Shown here in pieces: positions 1 to 5,977 of a DNA stretch of 5,977 bases. The DNA comes from an uncultured Veillonella sp. (GTDB lineage Bacteria > Bacillota > Negativicutes > Veillonellales > Veillonellaceae): contig CAKPXR010000071.1 in assembly GCA_934202215.1 (NCBI GenBank), positions 1 to 5,977 on the forward strand, written 5' to 3'. The notes beneath the pieces are model-generated. The model was not told the DNA's origin. It worked only from the letters and a program-made list of their open reading frames with translations, and made no database searches. The translations under genes and the position numbers were made by a program. Each line of letters begins with the position of its first letter. The stretch's first letter is position 1.

Positions 1-27
1 TTTTACTTCTTTTGAATATTTTGACAT

Positions 28-74
28 AAAAAACTGCACCTCCAAAAATTGTGTCCAATTTTTGGGGTGCAGTT
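28..74 (-). terminator. Intrinsic terminator after the SBP1 gene
   Basis: A long inverted repeat lies 22 nt beyond the SBP1 stop codon. The arms are 32-51 and 56-74, about 19 bp with one bulged base at 41 and a 4-nt loop at 52-55. Read on the minus strand, the stem runs straight into six T residues (33-28). This is the layout of a Rho-independent terminator for minus-strand transcription. On the plus strand no T run follows the stem, so the signal is directional. Confidence 0.9.
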
Positions 75-96
75 CACAATGCTAGTCCTATTTTAA

Positions 97-1650
97 TTAT
101 TTACGCTTTAAATCTTTCGTAATAATGTAATATTCAGATGGAGATATCTTAATACCATCAATATGGTTATTTCCTACAATATTAATCTTAGGATATCCAA
201 GGAAAAGTGCTACGGAGTCATCAAGCATCAATTGTTGTGCATTAATAACTGCATTACGGCGTACCACTGGATCGTTGGCACTTTCACCAAGAGCTAACAA
301 TTCATCGAAACGTGGATTAGAGAATCCAGAACCATTAGCTTCAGCCCCTGTCCCCCAATATTGTTTCAAGAACCATACTGGTTGACCAGTATTTGCAGTT
401 ACTACACTAGAGATTAACATATCGTAATCCCCCGATTGCGCTAATGTATCAATTACAGCATAGTCTACAATCTTAATTTGTAGGTCTACACCGATTTTCT
501 TATAATCCGCTTGTAGTACCTCAGCATATAATGGCAGCTCAGGACGAGATGTATAGGCGTAGAAATTCAATACTAAATTTTCCCCATCCTTATCAACAAT
601 GCCATCTCCATTTGTATCAACATAACCTTCTTTTTTCAATAATTCTTTGGCCCGTTCTACATTATATGTATTAGGATCGCGCAATTGATTGAATCCATAA
701 TCAATAGATGGTGGCAAAGGAGCCTTACCAGCTACAAAGGTATCCTTCATCAAATTCTTCGCATAAGCTTCACGGTCTGCTGCTGCAATAAGAGCCGCTC
801 GGAGATTAGGATTTTTAAGTTTTCCTTTTTGGCTCATGCGAACAAATACATCACGCAAAGACGCATCTTCATAAATAGTAAAATTCTTATCATTTTGGAA
901 GATACCATATTCACCTGGTCCAATGCTAACAGCCATATCTACATCCCCAGCCTGGAGTGCCATGGCACGCGTATTAGCATCATTTATGGATGGAATTTCA
1001 ATCTTACTAAAACCAGGTTTACCGTCCCAATAATTATCATTTCGTGCTAGCTCAGCCCGTTCTTTTGTAAAAGAGGATACTACATAAGGGCCCGTCCCAA
1101 TAGGGCCTTCCTTTGCTATATCACGACCATTTGCTTCCGCAGTCACATCAATAATTAAGAACAATGGATCGCCCAACAAGTTTGGCAAATTATAATAAGG
1201 CTTATCTGTCTTAATCGTGAGCTCTTGTCCATTAGCCGTCATTTCTGTGTAGTTAAAGAACGTCTTTGCTCGTTTACTTTTAGTAAAGGTTCTTTCCAAA
1301 GATGCTTTTACTGCCTCTGCTGTTAGAGGATTACCATTAGAGAACTTAACCTTATCGTTGATGGTGAAAGTCCAGGTCATTTTATCATCACTTTGTTTCC
1401 AAGAGGATGCTAACCATGGTTTGGCATTCATATGATCGTCAAACTTGGTAAGTGTTTCACCAACACCGTACCGTACAACAGCCCAACTAAAATAATTTTC
1501 TGTTGGTTCCAAGGTACCAGCAAAGCTAATCGCCCCTACCTTTAATACATCATTAGATGAATCGGATGATTGATTCATACAGCCCACAGTTCCAAATACT
1601 GCAACACCAAGGGTCATACCAATCAGTAATGCCTTTCGTAATCCTTTCAT
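97..1650 (-). CDS. Family 5 solute-binding lipoprotein of a peptide/nickel-type ABC importer (SBP1, paralogue of SBP2)
   Basis: This 517-aa extracytoplasmic receptor should capture a ligand outside the membrane and pass it to the Opp/Nik-type permease. The N terminus is a lipoprotein signal peptide: basic residues 2-6, a hydrophobic core at 7-20 and a lipobox ending TVG-C24. Thr at -3 is slightly atypical. The mature protein has the marks of the SBP_bac_5 family: WTFTINDKVKFSNG at 93-106, IGTGPYVV at 184-191 and NYWDG at 206-210. An acidic DTNGDGIVDKDG loop lies at 345-356. The length is normal for the family. The ATG is supported by AGGTG (1656-1660) five nt upstream, with AAAGG further out. 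It is about 65% identical to SBP2 over 399 ungapped positions (hand count). SBP2 has four extra residues in an Asn/Gly-rich segment near residue 435. The gene is separated from the ATPase genes by a terminator and 284 nt, so it is probably its own unit. Ligand unknown: a peptide, nickel or a metal chelate are all possible. Confidence 0.93.
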   Translation of the reverse strand: MKGLRKALLIGMTLGVAVFGTVGCMNQSSDSSNDVLKVGAISFAGTLEPTENYFSWAVVRYGVGETLTKFDDHMNAKPWLASSWKQSDDKMTWTFTINDKVKFSNGNPLTAEAVKASLERTFTKSKRAKTFFNYTEMTANGQELTIKTDKPYYNLPNLLGDPLFLIIDVTAEANGRDIAKEGPIGTGPYVVSSFTKERAELARNDNYWDGKPGFSKIEIPSINDANTRAMALQAGDVDMAVSIGPGEYGIFQNDKNFTIYEDASLRDVFVRMSQKGKLKNPNLRAALIAAADREAYAKNLMKDTFVAGKAPLPPSIDYGFNQLRDPNTYNVERAKELLKKEGYVDTNGDGIVDKDGENLVLNFYAYTSRPELPLYAEVLQADYKKIGVDLQIKIVDYAVIDTLAQSGDYDMLISSVVTANTGQPVWFLKQYWGTGAEANGSGFSNPRFDELLALGESANDPVVRRNAVINAQQLMLDDSVALFLGYPKINIVGNNHIDGIKISPSEYYIITKDLKRK

Positions 1651-1702
1651 TTACACACCTAACCTTTCTCTATATGTATATTACATCATATGAGCACATT
1701 TT

Positions 1703-1724
1703 ACTTATACCTATAGGGGTATGT
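1703..1724. promoter_or_regulatory. Candidate operator in the SBP1 leader (CsoR/RcnR-like dyad)
   Basis: A 22-bp imperfect dyad, 8 of 11 pairs matching, is centred on the perfect palindrome CCTATAGG. The plus-strand core ATACCTATAGGGGTAT (1707-1722) is a short C tract and a G tract flanked by AT. That resembles operators described for the CsoR/RcnR/CstR repressor family, such as the B. subtilis copZ site as I recall it. It lies 53 nt upstream of the SBP1 ATG and just downstream of the best promoter candidate, a plausible place for repression. A MerR-type reading was weighed: TTGACT (1735-1730) and TATAAG (1709-1704) stand 20 bp apart, but the dyad is about 6 bp off the centre of that spacer. 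The regulator is unknown and no regulator gene is in the window. Confidence 0.3.
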
Positions 1725-1734
1725 TACTTAGTCA

Positions 1735-1763
1735 ACTATACTATATATTAATTGTTAATACAA
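1735..1763 (-). promoter_or_regulatory. Candidate sigma-70-type promoter for SBP1
   Basis: On the minus strand TTGTAT (1763-1758) is followed after exactly 17 nt by TATAGT (1740-1735), a near-consensus -10 box with a weaker -35 box. This predicts a start near 1728 and a leader of about 78 nt. A second option in the same AT-rich stretch is TTGAAA (1784-1779) with TATTAA (1760-1755) at 18 nt. The -35 box overlaps a small dyad, ATTGT-N4-ACAAT (1751-1764). In DNA this AT-rich, chance matches are common, so the exact boxes are uncertain. A promoter somewhere between the terminator and the gene is likely. Confidence 0.45.
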
Positions 1764-1811
1764 TCTTTTTGAGAAATTTTTCAATATATATACATTCGAA
1801 TAAATCTATAT

Positions 1812-1854
1812 AAAAAACAAAATAGCAGTTAGCCAAATGGCTAACTGCTATTTT
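1812..1854 (-). terminator. Strong intrinsic terminator after the ATPase operon
   Basis: A perfect 16-bp inverted repeat (arms 1819-1834 and 1839-1854) encloses a 4-nt loop. On the minus strand the stem ends in TTTT, then G, then six T residues (1817-1812), so it terminates transcription coming from the OppF-type ATPase gene, whose stop codon is 80 nt upstream. Such a strong signal argues that SBP1 is not simply the last gene of the same message. The plus-strand tail is only the TTTT inside the stem, followed by AGATGC, so termination in that direction would be weak. Confidence 0.93.
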
Positions 1855-1934
1855 AGATGCCAACTATATCCTATTATATTAAACAGTTCAACTTAGACAG
1901 TACCGATACCCAAAATACTGACCAATTTGAATAC

Positions 1935-2750
1935 TTATAGTTCGATAGTCGCTTCTTCTAATGTAAGTGGCTTATGCTCTTTACCAATTTCAAAGATGGA
2001 ACTCAATAAAACCTTCGTATAAGGGTGTTTTGCGTCAGCTAAGTGGAATGCATCTAGCTCTTCAACAATAGCACCTTTATACATGACAACTACCTTATGA
2101 CACATGGTGCGAATGAATGCAATGTCATGAGCAATAAATAGGTACGTTAAGTTTTTCTTCTTTTGTAAACGCGCCAATAGGTACGCGATAGAGTCCTGTA
2201 CAGAAACGTCTAGAGCACTTGTTGCCTCGTCTAGAACAAGGATTTCAGGTTCTAGTACGATGGCACGGGCAATAGCTACACGTTGACGTTGTCCACCAGA
2301 CATTTCGTGAGGATAGCGATGCATGAACTCCCGAGGTAGGTCTACCATCGCTAGATAGTCGCCAGCTATTTGTTCTTCTTTACCCTTTTCTAAAAGACCA
2401 AAGTTGTATAGTGGCTCGAGGATGATATCTTTTACCTTCATACGTGGATTGAAGGCTGCTGATGGATCTTGGAATACCATTTGAATCTTCTTGCGGTACT
2501 CTTTCGTTTGCTCAGAGTTCATATGTTGGATTTCTACGCCATCTACATAAATCTCGCCTTCCGTAATAGGAAGCATCTTCATGATCATGCGAACCAATGT
2601 AGTTTTACCAGAGCCAGACTCCCCTACAATCCCAAGGGACTGGCCTTTTTCTAAGGTAATATTGATATCCTTACATGCTTCGAGCTCACCACCAGTGGGA
2701 AGTGGGAATCGTTTATACACATTTTTAATTTCTACTGCGTATTTAGTCAA
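1935..2750 (-). CDS. OppF/NikE-type ABC transporter ATPase
   Basis: This 271-aa cytoplasmic ATPase is the second motor subunit of the importer. With M1 at the TTG codon, the ABC motifs are all present: Walker [10 protein letters not shown] 43-51, Q-loop Gln94 in VFQDP, signature MSGGQ 150-154, Walker B ILVLDE 170-175, D-loop SALD 178-181 and switch His208. The two-motor order, the E-P-L-Y segment after the Q-loop and the C-terminal HPYTKVLL segment are typical of the OppF/DppF/NikE group. The length matches NikE (about 268 aa) better than OppF (about 330). I chose the TTG at 2750 over the in-frame ATG at 2783 because a perfect AGGAGGT lies 7 nt upstream of it, and the protein then begins at the usual place before the first beta strand. 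It overlaps the OppD-type gene by 8 nt, implying translational coupling. It is the last gene before the terminator. The substrate cannot be told from this subunit. Confidence 0.93.
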   Translation of the reverse strand: MTKYAVEIKNVYKRFPLPTGGELEACKDINITLEKGQSLGIVGESGSGKTTLVRMIMKMLPITEGEIYVDGVEIQHMNSEQTKEYRKKIQMVFQDPSAAFNPRMKVKDIILEPLYNFGLLEKGKEEQIAGDYLAMVDLPREFMHRYPHEMSGGQRQRVAIARAIVLEPEILVLDEATSALDVSVQDSIAYLLARLQKKKNLTYLFIAHDIAFIRTMCHKVVVMYKGAIVEELDAFHLADAKHPYTKVLLSSIFEIGKEHKPLTLEEATIEL

Positions 2751-3540
2751 TGTAACGACCTCCTCCCAATGTTGGTACCGCATCTTTTAATTGTTTCGTA
2801 TATTCATTAGATGGATGTTCCAAAATATCTTTCGGTGTACCAGCATCTACAACACGACCCTTTTTCATAACAATAATATAGTCAGACATATAGGCTGCTA
2901 CACCAAGGTTATGCGTAACCATTACAATAGAAGAATTATGCTCTTTAGCTAGTTCAAGCATTTGCATAACTACTTGAGACTGTGTCGTTACATCTAAGGC
3001 AGATGTAGGTTCGTCACCAATTAGTAAAGCTGGGTCCAACGCTAATGCCATGGCAATACCCACACGTTGGCGTTGGCCACCAGATAATTCATGCGGATAA
3101 CGGCGCAAGATATCTGCACAATTAGGTAGAGATACAGATTCTAATAATTCAATGGCTCGTCGATCACATTCATCATTGGTGATTTCAATATGAGATTTGA
3201 ATAACTCTCTAAATTGTTTACCAATGCGAACAATTGGATCTAAGGCACTACCACTATCTTGGAAAATCATGGCCATATCCTTGCCGCGTATGGATCTCCA
3301 TTCTGACTTAGATAGGGTGCGAAGGTCATGACCATTAAAGATCATCGTACCCTCTGTTACCTCACCACCCACAGGTAATAACCCCATGAGGGCCCGGATC
3401 ACGGTAGTTTTACCGGATCCAGATTCCCCTACAATGGTCAATACCTTACCGCGTTCCAAGGTAAAGTTTACATCCATAACAGCAGGCACACCTTGGTACG
3501 CTATGTTAAGGTTTTCTACAGTTAGTATGTTTTCTGCCAT
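2743..3540 (-). CDS. OppD/NikD-type ABC transporter ATPase
   Basis: This 265-aa cytoplasmic ATPase pairs with the OppF-type subunit to drive import. The motifs are complete: Walker [10 protein letters not shown] 38-46, Q-loop Gln94 in MIFQD, signature LSGGQ 152-156, Walker B LLIGDE 172-177, D-loop SALD 180-183 and switch His210. After the Q-loop, [13 protein letters not shown] is the segment normally seen in OppD-like proteins. It is about 60-70 residues shorter than typical OppD/DppD because the long C-terminal extension is missing. It ends soon after [10 protein letters not shown], as NikD-type proteins do. The ATG has AAGGAG (3546-3551) five nt upstream. Only 12 nt separate it from the SBP2 stop, and its own 3' end overlaps the next ATPase gene, so all three genes should share one message. 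Nickel, metal-chelate or peptide import all fit. Confidence 0.94.
   Translation of the reverse strand: MAENILTVENLNIAYQGVPAVMDVNFTLERGKVLTIVGESGSGKTTVIRALMGLLPVGGEVTEGTMIFNGHDLRTLSKSEWRSIRGKDMAMIFQDSGSALDPIVRIGKQFRELFKSHIEITNDECDRRAIELLESVSLPNCADILRRYPHELSGGQRQRVGIAMALALDPALLIGDEPTSALDVTTQSQVVMQMLELAKEHNSSIVMVTHNLGVAAYMSDYIIVMKKGRVVDAGTPKDILEHPSNEYTKQLKDAVPTLGGGRYID
2758..2764 (-). promoter_or_regulatory. Ribosome binding site that fixes the TTG start of the OppF-type ATPase
   Basis: The minus strand reads AGGAGGT, then seven nt, then TTG at 2750. The site sits inside the last codons of the OppD-type gene, where it encodes part of the Gly-Gly-Gly-Arg tail, so the same bases serve as coding sequence and as ribosome site. 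By comparison, I see no AGGAGG-like site upstream of the in-frame ATG at 2783, where the sequence is TTAAAAG. Confidence 0.8.
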
Positions 3541-3552
3541 TATAGCTCCTTA

Positions 3553-5121
3553 TTATTTTGTAATTTTGTTAGTAATCCAGTAGTAGTCACTTGGGTACAT
3601 TACAGCACCTTTCAAGTAAGAACCTGTAACGATATTAGTTTTAGGGTAACCTAAGAATAATGCAGCACCATCATTCATCAATAATTGTTGAATTTGGATT
3701 GCATAATCACGACGTTTTGCAGGGTCGAATTCAGTTTCAGCAGCATCTAACAATTGGTCAACTTGTGGATTGGAGTAGCCAGAACCGTTTTGAGGGTTGG
3801 AACCATTGTTATTAGTGTGCCAGTAGTTAGCCAAGAACCAGATTGGGTCCCCTGTATTAGCTGTTACGATGTTGGAGATAAGCATATCATAGTCGCCTTC
3901 TTGACCCATTTTATCGATCAAGTTATAGTCAACTGTTTTGATTTTCATGTCGATACCAACTTTTTTGAGGTCTGCTTGAACAGCTTCTGCATAAAGTGGT
4001 AATTCTGCACGAGAGTTATATACTACGAAGTTGAATGTTAATGGTTTGCCGTCTTTATCAAGGATGCCATCGCCATCAGTGTCTTTCCAGCCGTCTTCTG
4101 CTAACAATTGTTTAGCGCGTTCAGGATTATAAGCATTAGGATCTTTCAAATCATTGAAGCCATAGTCCATGGATGGTGGAATTGGAGCAGAACCAGGAAT
4201 AAATGTACCTTTTAACAATACATCAGCATAGTTTTTGCGATCTGTTGCAGAGATTACAGCAGCGCGTACTTTGTCATCACCAAGAACACCTTTTTGGTTA
4301 ATACGAGCCAATACTACGCGAAGAGATGCGATTTCATCTACTTTGAATTTATCATTGCCTTGGAATAAACCAATTTCACCAGGACCAATGTTAACAGCCA
4401 TGTCTACATCACCAGATTGCAAGCTCATAGCACGTGTATTAGGGTCATCGATGGAAGGAATTTCTACAGTTTTGAATGGTACTGCACCGTCCCAGTAGTT
4501 TTCATTTGCAACCATTTCAGCACGTTCTTTTGTGAAAGATTTAACTACGTATGGGCCTGTACCGATAGGACCTTCTTTAGCGAAGTTACGGCCATCTTTT
4601 TCAGCTTGCACATCAACGATTAGGAACAATGGATCCGCTAAAAGACCTGGCATATTTGGATATTCTTTATCTGTTTTAATAACCAATTGTTGGCCATTTG
4701 CTTCGATGGATTCATATTGGAAGAATGTTTTAGCACGGTTGGATTTTTCGAAAGCACGTTCAATAGATGCTTTTACAGCCGCTGCATCAACCTTTTTACC
4801 ATTGGAGAACTTAACTTTGTCGTTAATTGTGAAAGTCCAAGTCTTCTTGTCTGGAGATACTTCCCATTTAGAAGCAATCCATGGTTGAGGTTTCATTTGC
4901 TCGTCAAACTTAGCCAATGTTTCACCTACACCATAACGCATGACAACCCATGCAAAGAAGTTTTCTGTAGGCTCTAATGTGGACGCGAAGTTAGTAACGC
5001 CCACTTTCAATACATCTTTGTTAGCAGCGCCATTATTATCGGAGCCACAACCAGCAATGAAGGAACCCATCATTACAATGCTAAGACCTGCTAAAAGGGC
5101 TTTTTTCCAAGATTTTTTCAT
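3553..5121 (-). CDS. Family 5 solute-binding lipoprotein of a peptide/nickel-type ABC importer (SBP2)
   Basis: This 522-aa lipid-anchored receptor is encoded within the transporter operon. The signal peptide has basic residues 2-7, a hydrophobic core at 8-21 and a good lipobox, FIAG-C25. Family features are WTFTINDKVKFSNG 95-108, IGTGPYVV 186-193, NYWDG 208-212 and an EF-hand-like DTDGDGILDKDG loop at 347-358. An Asn/Gly-rich insert (about 435-448) is four residues longer than in SBP1 and otherwise precedes the same G-S-G-aromatic-S-N-P segment. The reading frame is open for 11 more codons from an ATG at 5154. I reject that start because AAGGAG lies 7 nt before the ATG at 5121, and only the shorter form begins directly with a signal peptide. 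A 148-nt gap with a dyad separates it from the permease gene, and 12 nt separate it from the OppD-type gene. It is the likely main receptor of this transporter. The ligand is not determined: nickel, metal chelates or short peptides are the family options. Confidence 0.94.
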   Translation of the reverse strand: MKKSWKKALLAGLSIVMMGSFIAGCGSDNNGAANKDVLKVGVTNFASTLEPTENFFAWVVMRYGVGETLAKFDEQMKPQPWIASKWEVSPDKKTWTFTINDKVKFSNGKKVDAAAVKASIERAFEKSNRAKTFFQYESIEANGQQLVIKTDKEYPNMPGLLADPLFLIVDVQAEKDGRNFAKEGPIGTGPYVVKSFTKERAEMVANENYWDGAVPFKTVEIPSIDDPNTRAMSLQSGDVDMAVNIGPGEIGLFQGNDKFKVDEIASLRVVLARINQKGVLGDDKVRAAVISATDRKNYADVLLKGTFIPGSAPIPPSMDYGFNDLKDPNAYNPERAKQLLAEDGWKDTDGDGILDKDGKPLTFNFVVYNSRAELPLYAEAVQADLKKVGIDMKIKTVDYNLIDKMGQEGDYDMLISNIVTANTGDPIWFLANYWHTNNNGSNPQNGSGYSNPQVDQLLDAAETEFDPAKRRDYAIQIQQLLMNDGAALFLGYPKTNIVTGSYLKGAVMYPSDYYWITNKITK

Positions 5122-5128
5122 GTAAAAT

Positions 5129-5134
5129 CTCCTT
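5129..5134 (-). promoter_or_regulatory. Ribosome binding site of SBP2
   Basis: AAGGAG on the minus strand stands seven nt upstream of the ATG at 5121. It decides between this start and the in-frame ATG at 5154, which has only ATAAAC-like AT-rich sequence in front of it on the coding strand. Confidence 0.85.
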
Positions 5135-5164
5135 GTACAATTACATATAAACATAAAACATACA

Positions 5165-5198
5165 CATCATGACTACTAAATCTACAATAGTCATGATG
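5165..5198. promoter_or_regulatory. 11-bp perfect dyad in the permease-SBP2 gap
   Basis: CATCATGACTA (5165-5175) and its exact complement TAGTCATGATG (5188-5198) are separated by 12 nt. It lies in the 148-nt gap (5122-5269), 44 nt upstream of the SBP2 start. No T run follows the stem at once on the minus strand (next bases GTGTATGTTTTATG), so it is a poor intrinsic terminator. It could be an operator, an mRNA hairpin that partly ends or processes the message, or a stabiliser of the SBP2 3' segment. I found no convincing -35/-10 pair in this gap, although TATAAA occurs around 5220. Confidence 0.5.
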
Positions 5199-5269
5199 GA
5201 AAAATCTTATTACTGCCTATTTATATAACAACTTACACAACACAATCTATAAATAAGCATCATATTTAA

Positions 5270-5977
5270 CTAACCTTGGTTCTTAGGATCCACTACGTCC
5301 CGTAAGGAATCAGACCAAAGGTTAAAGATAGCAACTACGATAAGGATTGACATACCAGGGAATGCCATTAGCCAAGGGCTAGTTTGCAAATATTGGCGTC
5401 CTTCATTAAGCATAAGGCCCCATTCTGGTGTTGGAGGTTGAGCACCAAAGCCAAGGAAGGAAAGACCTGCTACTTCAATCATGATGGCCCCAATATCAAG
5501 CGCACCTGTGGTAACAACAAGAGGAAGGATATTTGGAATGATATGACGTCTTAGAATAGTCGTTGTAGACGCCCCCATCATAACTGCCGCCGTTACATAC
5601 TCTTCGCCGCGAACTTTCAATGTCATAGACCGTACAAGACGAGCATATTTCGCCCACCCTACTACGGATAATGCCAAAATCGTATTCATAATGCTACCAC
5701 CCAAAATACCAGCAATGGCAATGGCTAACACAACACCTGGGAAGGATAGCATAATATCTGCAAGACGCATGAGAACCATTTCGATTTTACCACCGAAATA
5801 ACCTGCTACAGCACCGATAATGGTACCAATACTCACCATGATGACAACGATACTTACACCCATGAATAAGGATAGTTGAGTACCATAAATAACACGGGAC
5901 AATACATCGCGACCTAACTTATCTGTACCAAACCAGTGATGACTACTAGGCGCTTGTAATGCTTGGCTCATATTGGA
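5270..5977 (-). CDS. OppC/DppC/NikC-type ABC transporter permease (5' end outside the window)
   Basis: Integral membrane subunit of the importer, with 235 residues visible. The frame stays open to the window edge: two more codons, Ser-Asn, precede the first visible Met at 5971. That Met is unlikely to be the true start, because the N-terminal cytoplasmic segment and first membrane helix of NikC/DppC proteins (about 270-300 aa) are absent. The conserved HHWFGTDKLGRDVLSR segment, typical just after that helix, is at residues 13-28. Hydrophobic segments follow at roughly 34-56, 78-110, 152-178 and 203-222. The EAA-like coupling loop, which docks on the ATPases, is at about 125-152, with T-A-A-x3-G and a later IIPN. 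The tail WSDSLRDVVDPK is the usual C-terminal signature of the family. The gene stops 148 nt before SBP2. The partner OppB/NikB permease gene would be expected upstream, outside the window. Confidence 0.93.
   Translation of the reverse strand, partial: SNMSQALQAPSSHHWFGTDKLGRDVLSRVIYGTQLSLFMGVSIVVIMVSIGTIIGAVAGYFGGKIEMVLMRLADIMLSFPGVVLAIAIAGILGGSIMNTILALSVVGWAKYARLVRSMTLKVRGEEYVTAAVMMGASTTTILRRHIIPNILPLVVTTGALDIGAIMIEVAGLSFLGFGAQPPTPEWGLMLNEGRQYLQTSPWLMAFPGMSILIVVAIFNLWSDSLRDVVDPKNQG

Noticed and set aside
685..1050. Open frames on the plus strand inside SBP1, SBP2 and the ATPase genes (for example 685-1050, 3754-4002, 4235-4498, 4532-4888).
   Set aside because: They lie antisense to well-supported genes, have cysteine- or serine-rich sequence with no domain, and lack good ribosome sites. 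They are shadows of the real frames.
1557..1751. A 64-codon plus-strand frame running from inside SBP1 across its leader.
   Set aside because: It overlaps the SBP1 signal peptide region antisense, and its later half is translated AT-rich leader DNA. No recognisable family or ribosome site.
1769..1784. TTGAGAAATTTTTCAA, a 16-bp near-palindrome upstream of the SBP1 promoter candidate.
   Set aside because: One mismatch in eight pairs, but it is built almost entirely of A/T runs in AT-rich DNA, so chance is a good explanation. Not strong enough to call an operator.
1896..1934. Thirteen in-frame codons after the OppF-type stop (VFKLVSILGIGTV, then a stop), suggesting readthrough or a former longer C terminus.
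   Set aside because: Too short to judge, there is no readthrough signal I can name, and the family normally ends near the first stop. Most likely chance.
2751..2783. The upstream ATG giving a 282-aa OppF-type ATPase.
   Set aside because: No good ribosome site in front of it. The extra residues are the Gly-rich tail region of the OppD-type gene read in another frame, while the TTG at 2750 has a perfect site.
5122..5154. The upstream ATG giving a 533-aa SBP2.
   Set aside because: It puts 11 unusual residues (MFICNCTRRFY) before a complete lipoprotein signal peptide and lacks a ribosome site, unlike the ATG at 5121.
5165..5198. The dyad before SBP2 as an intrinsic terminator for the permease gene.
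   Set aside because: No T run directly follows the stem in either direction, and the 12-nt loop is large. Partial termination or processing remains possible, so it is listed as a regulatory dyad.
1..5977. CRISPR array, insertion sequence, tRNA/rRNA gene, riboswitch or phage-like module.
   Set aside because: No spaced direct repeats, transposase, terminal repeats, tRNA-like fold or known riboswitch core seen on either strand. Nearly all of the window is explained by the five genes and their short gaps.

Overview
The window holds most of a binding-protein-dependent ABC importer of the peptide/nickel (Opp/Dpp/Nik) class. All five genes lie on the minus strand, so transcription runs from right to left. 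The composition is A+T-rich, the leaders carry strong AGGAGG-type ribosome sites, and the binding proteins have lipoprotein signal peptides. Together with the general look of the proteins, this suggests a low-GC anaerobe such as Veillonella or another member of the Negativicutes. That assignment is an impression and was not checked by any search.

Layout in the direction of transcription. The 3' part of an OppC/NikC-type permease gene enters from the right edge (5977-5270). A 148-nt gap with an 11-bp dyad follows. Then come a solute-binding lipoprotein gene (SBP2, 5121-3553), an OppD/NikD-type ATPase gene 12 nt downstream (3540-2743), and an OppF/NikE-type ATPase gene overlapping it by 8 nt (2750-1935). 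The last gene most likely starts at TTG, not at the upstream ATG. A strong intrinsic terminator (1812-1854) closes this unit. After a leader with promoter-like sequences and a possible operator, a second solute-binding lipoprotein gene follows (SBP1, 1650-97), ending in its own terminator (28-74).

How the genes work together. The permease, with a partner permease presumably just outside the right edge, forms the membrane channel. The two ATPases power it, and SBP2 delivers the ligand. SBP1 is about 65% identical to SBP2 by hand count over 399 ungapped positions, so it is a tandem paralogue. It probably feeds the same transporter but is expressed from a separate unit. Both ATPases are short (265 and 271 aa), closer in size to NikD/NikE than to OppD/OppF. 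This leans toward a metal, metal-chelate or small-peptide substrate, but the substrate cannot be fixed from sequence.

I see no mobile element, CRISPR array, RNA gene or clearly new system. The most interesting points are the duplicated receptor under separate control, the CsoR/RcnR-like dyad ahead of SBP1, the unrelated dyad ahead of SBP2, and the TTG start embedded in the preceding gene.
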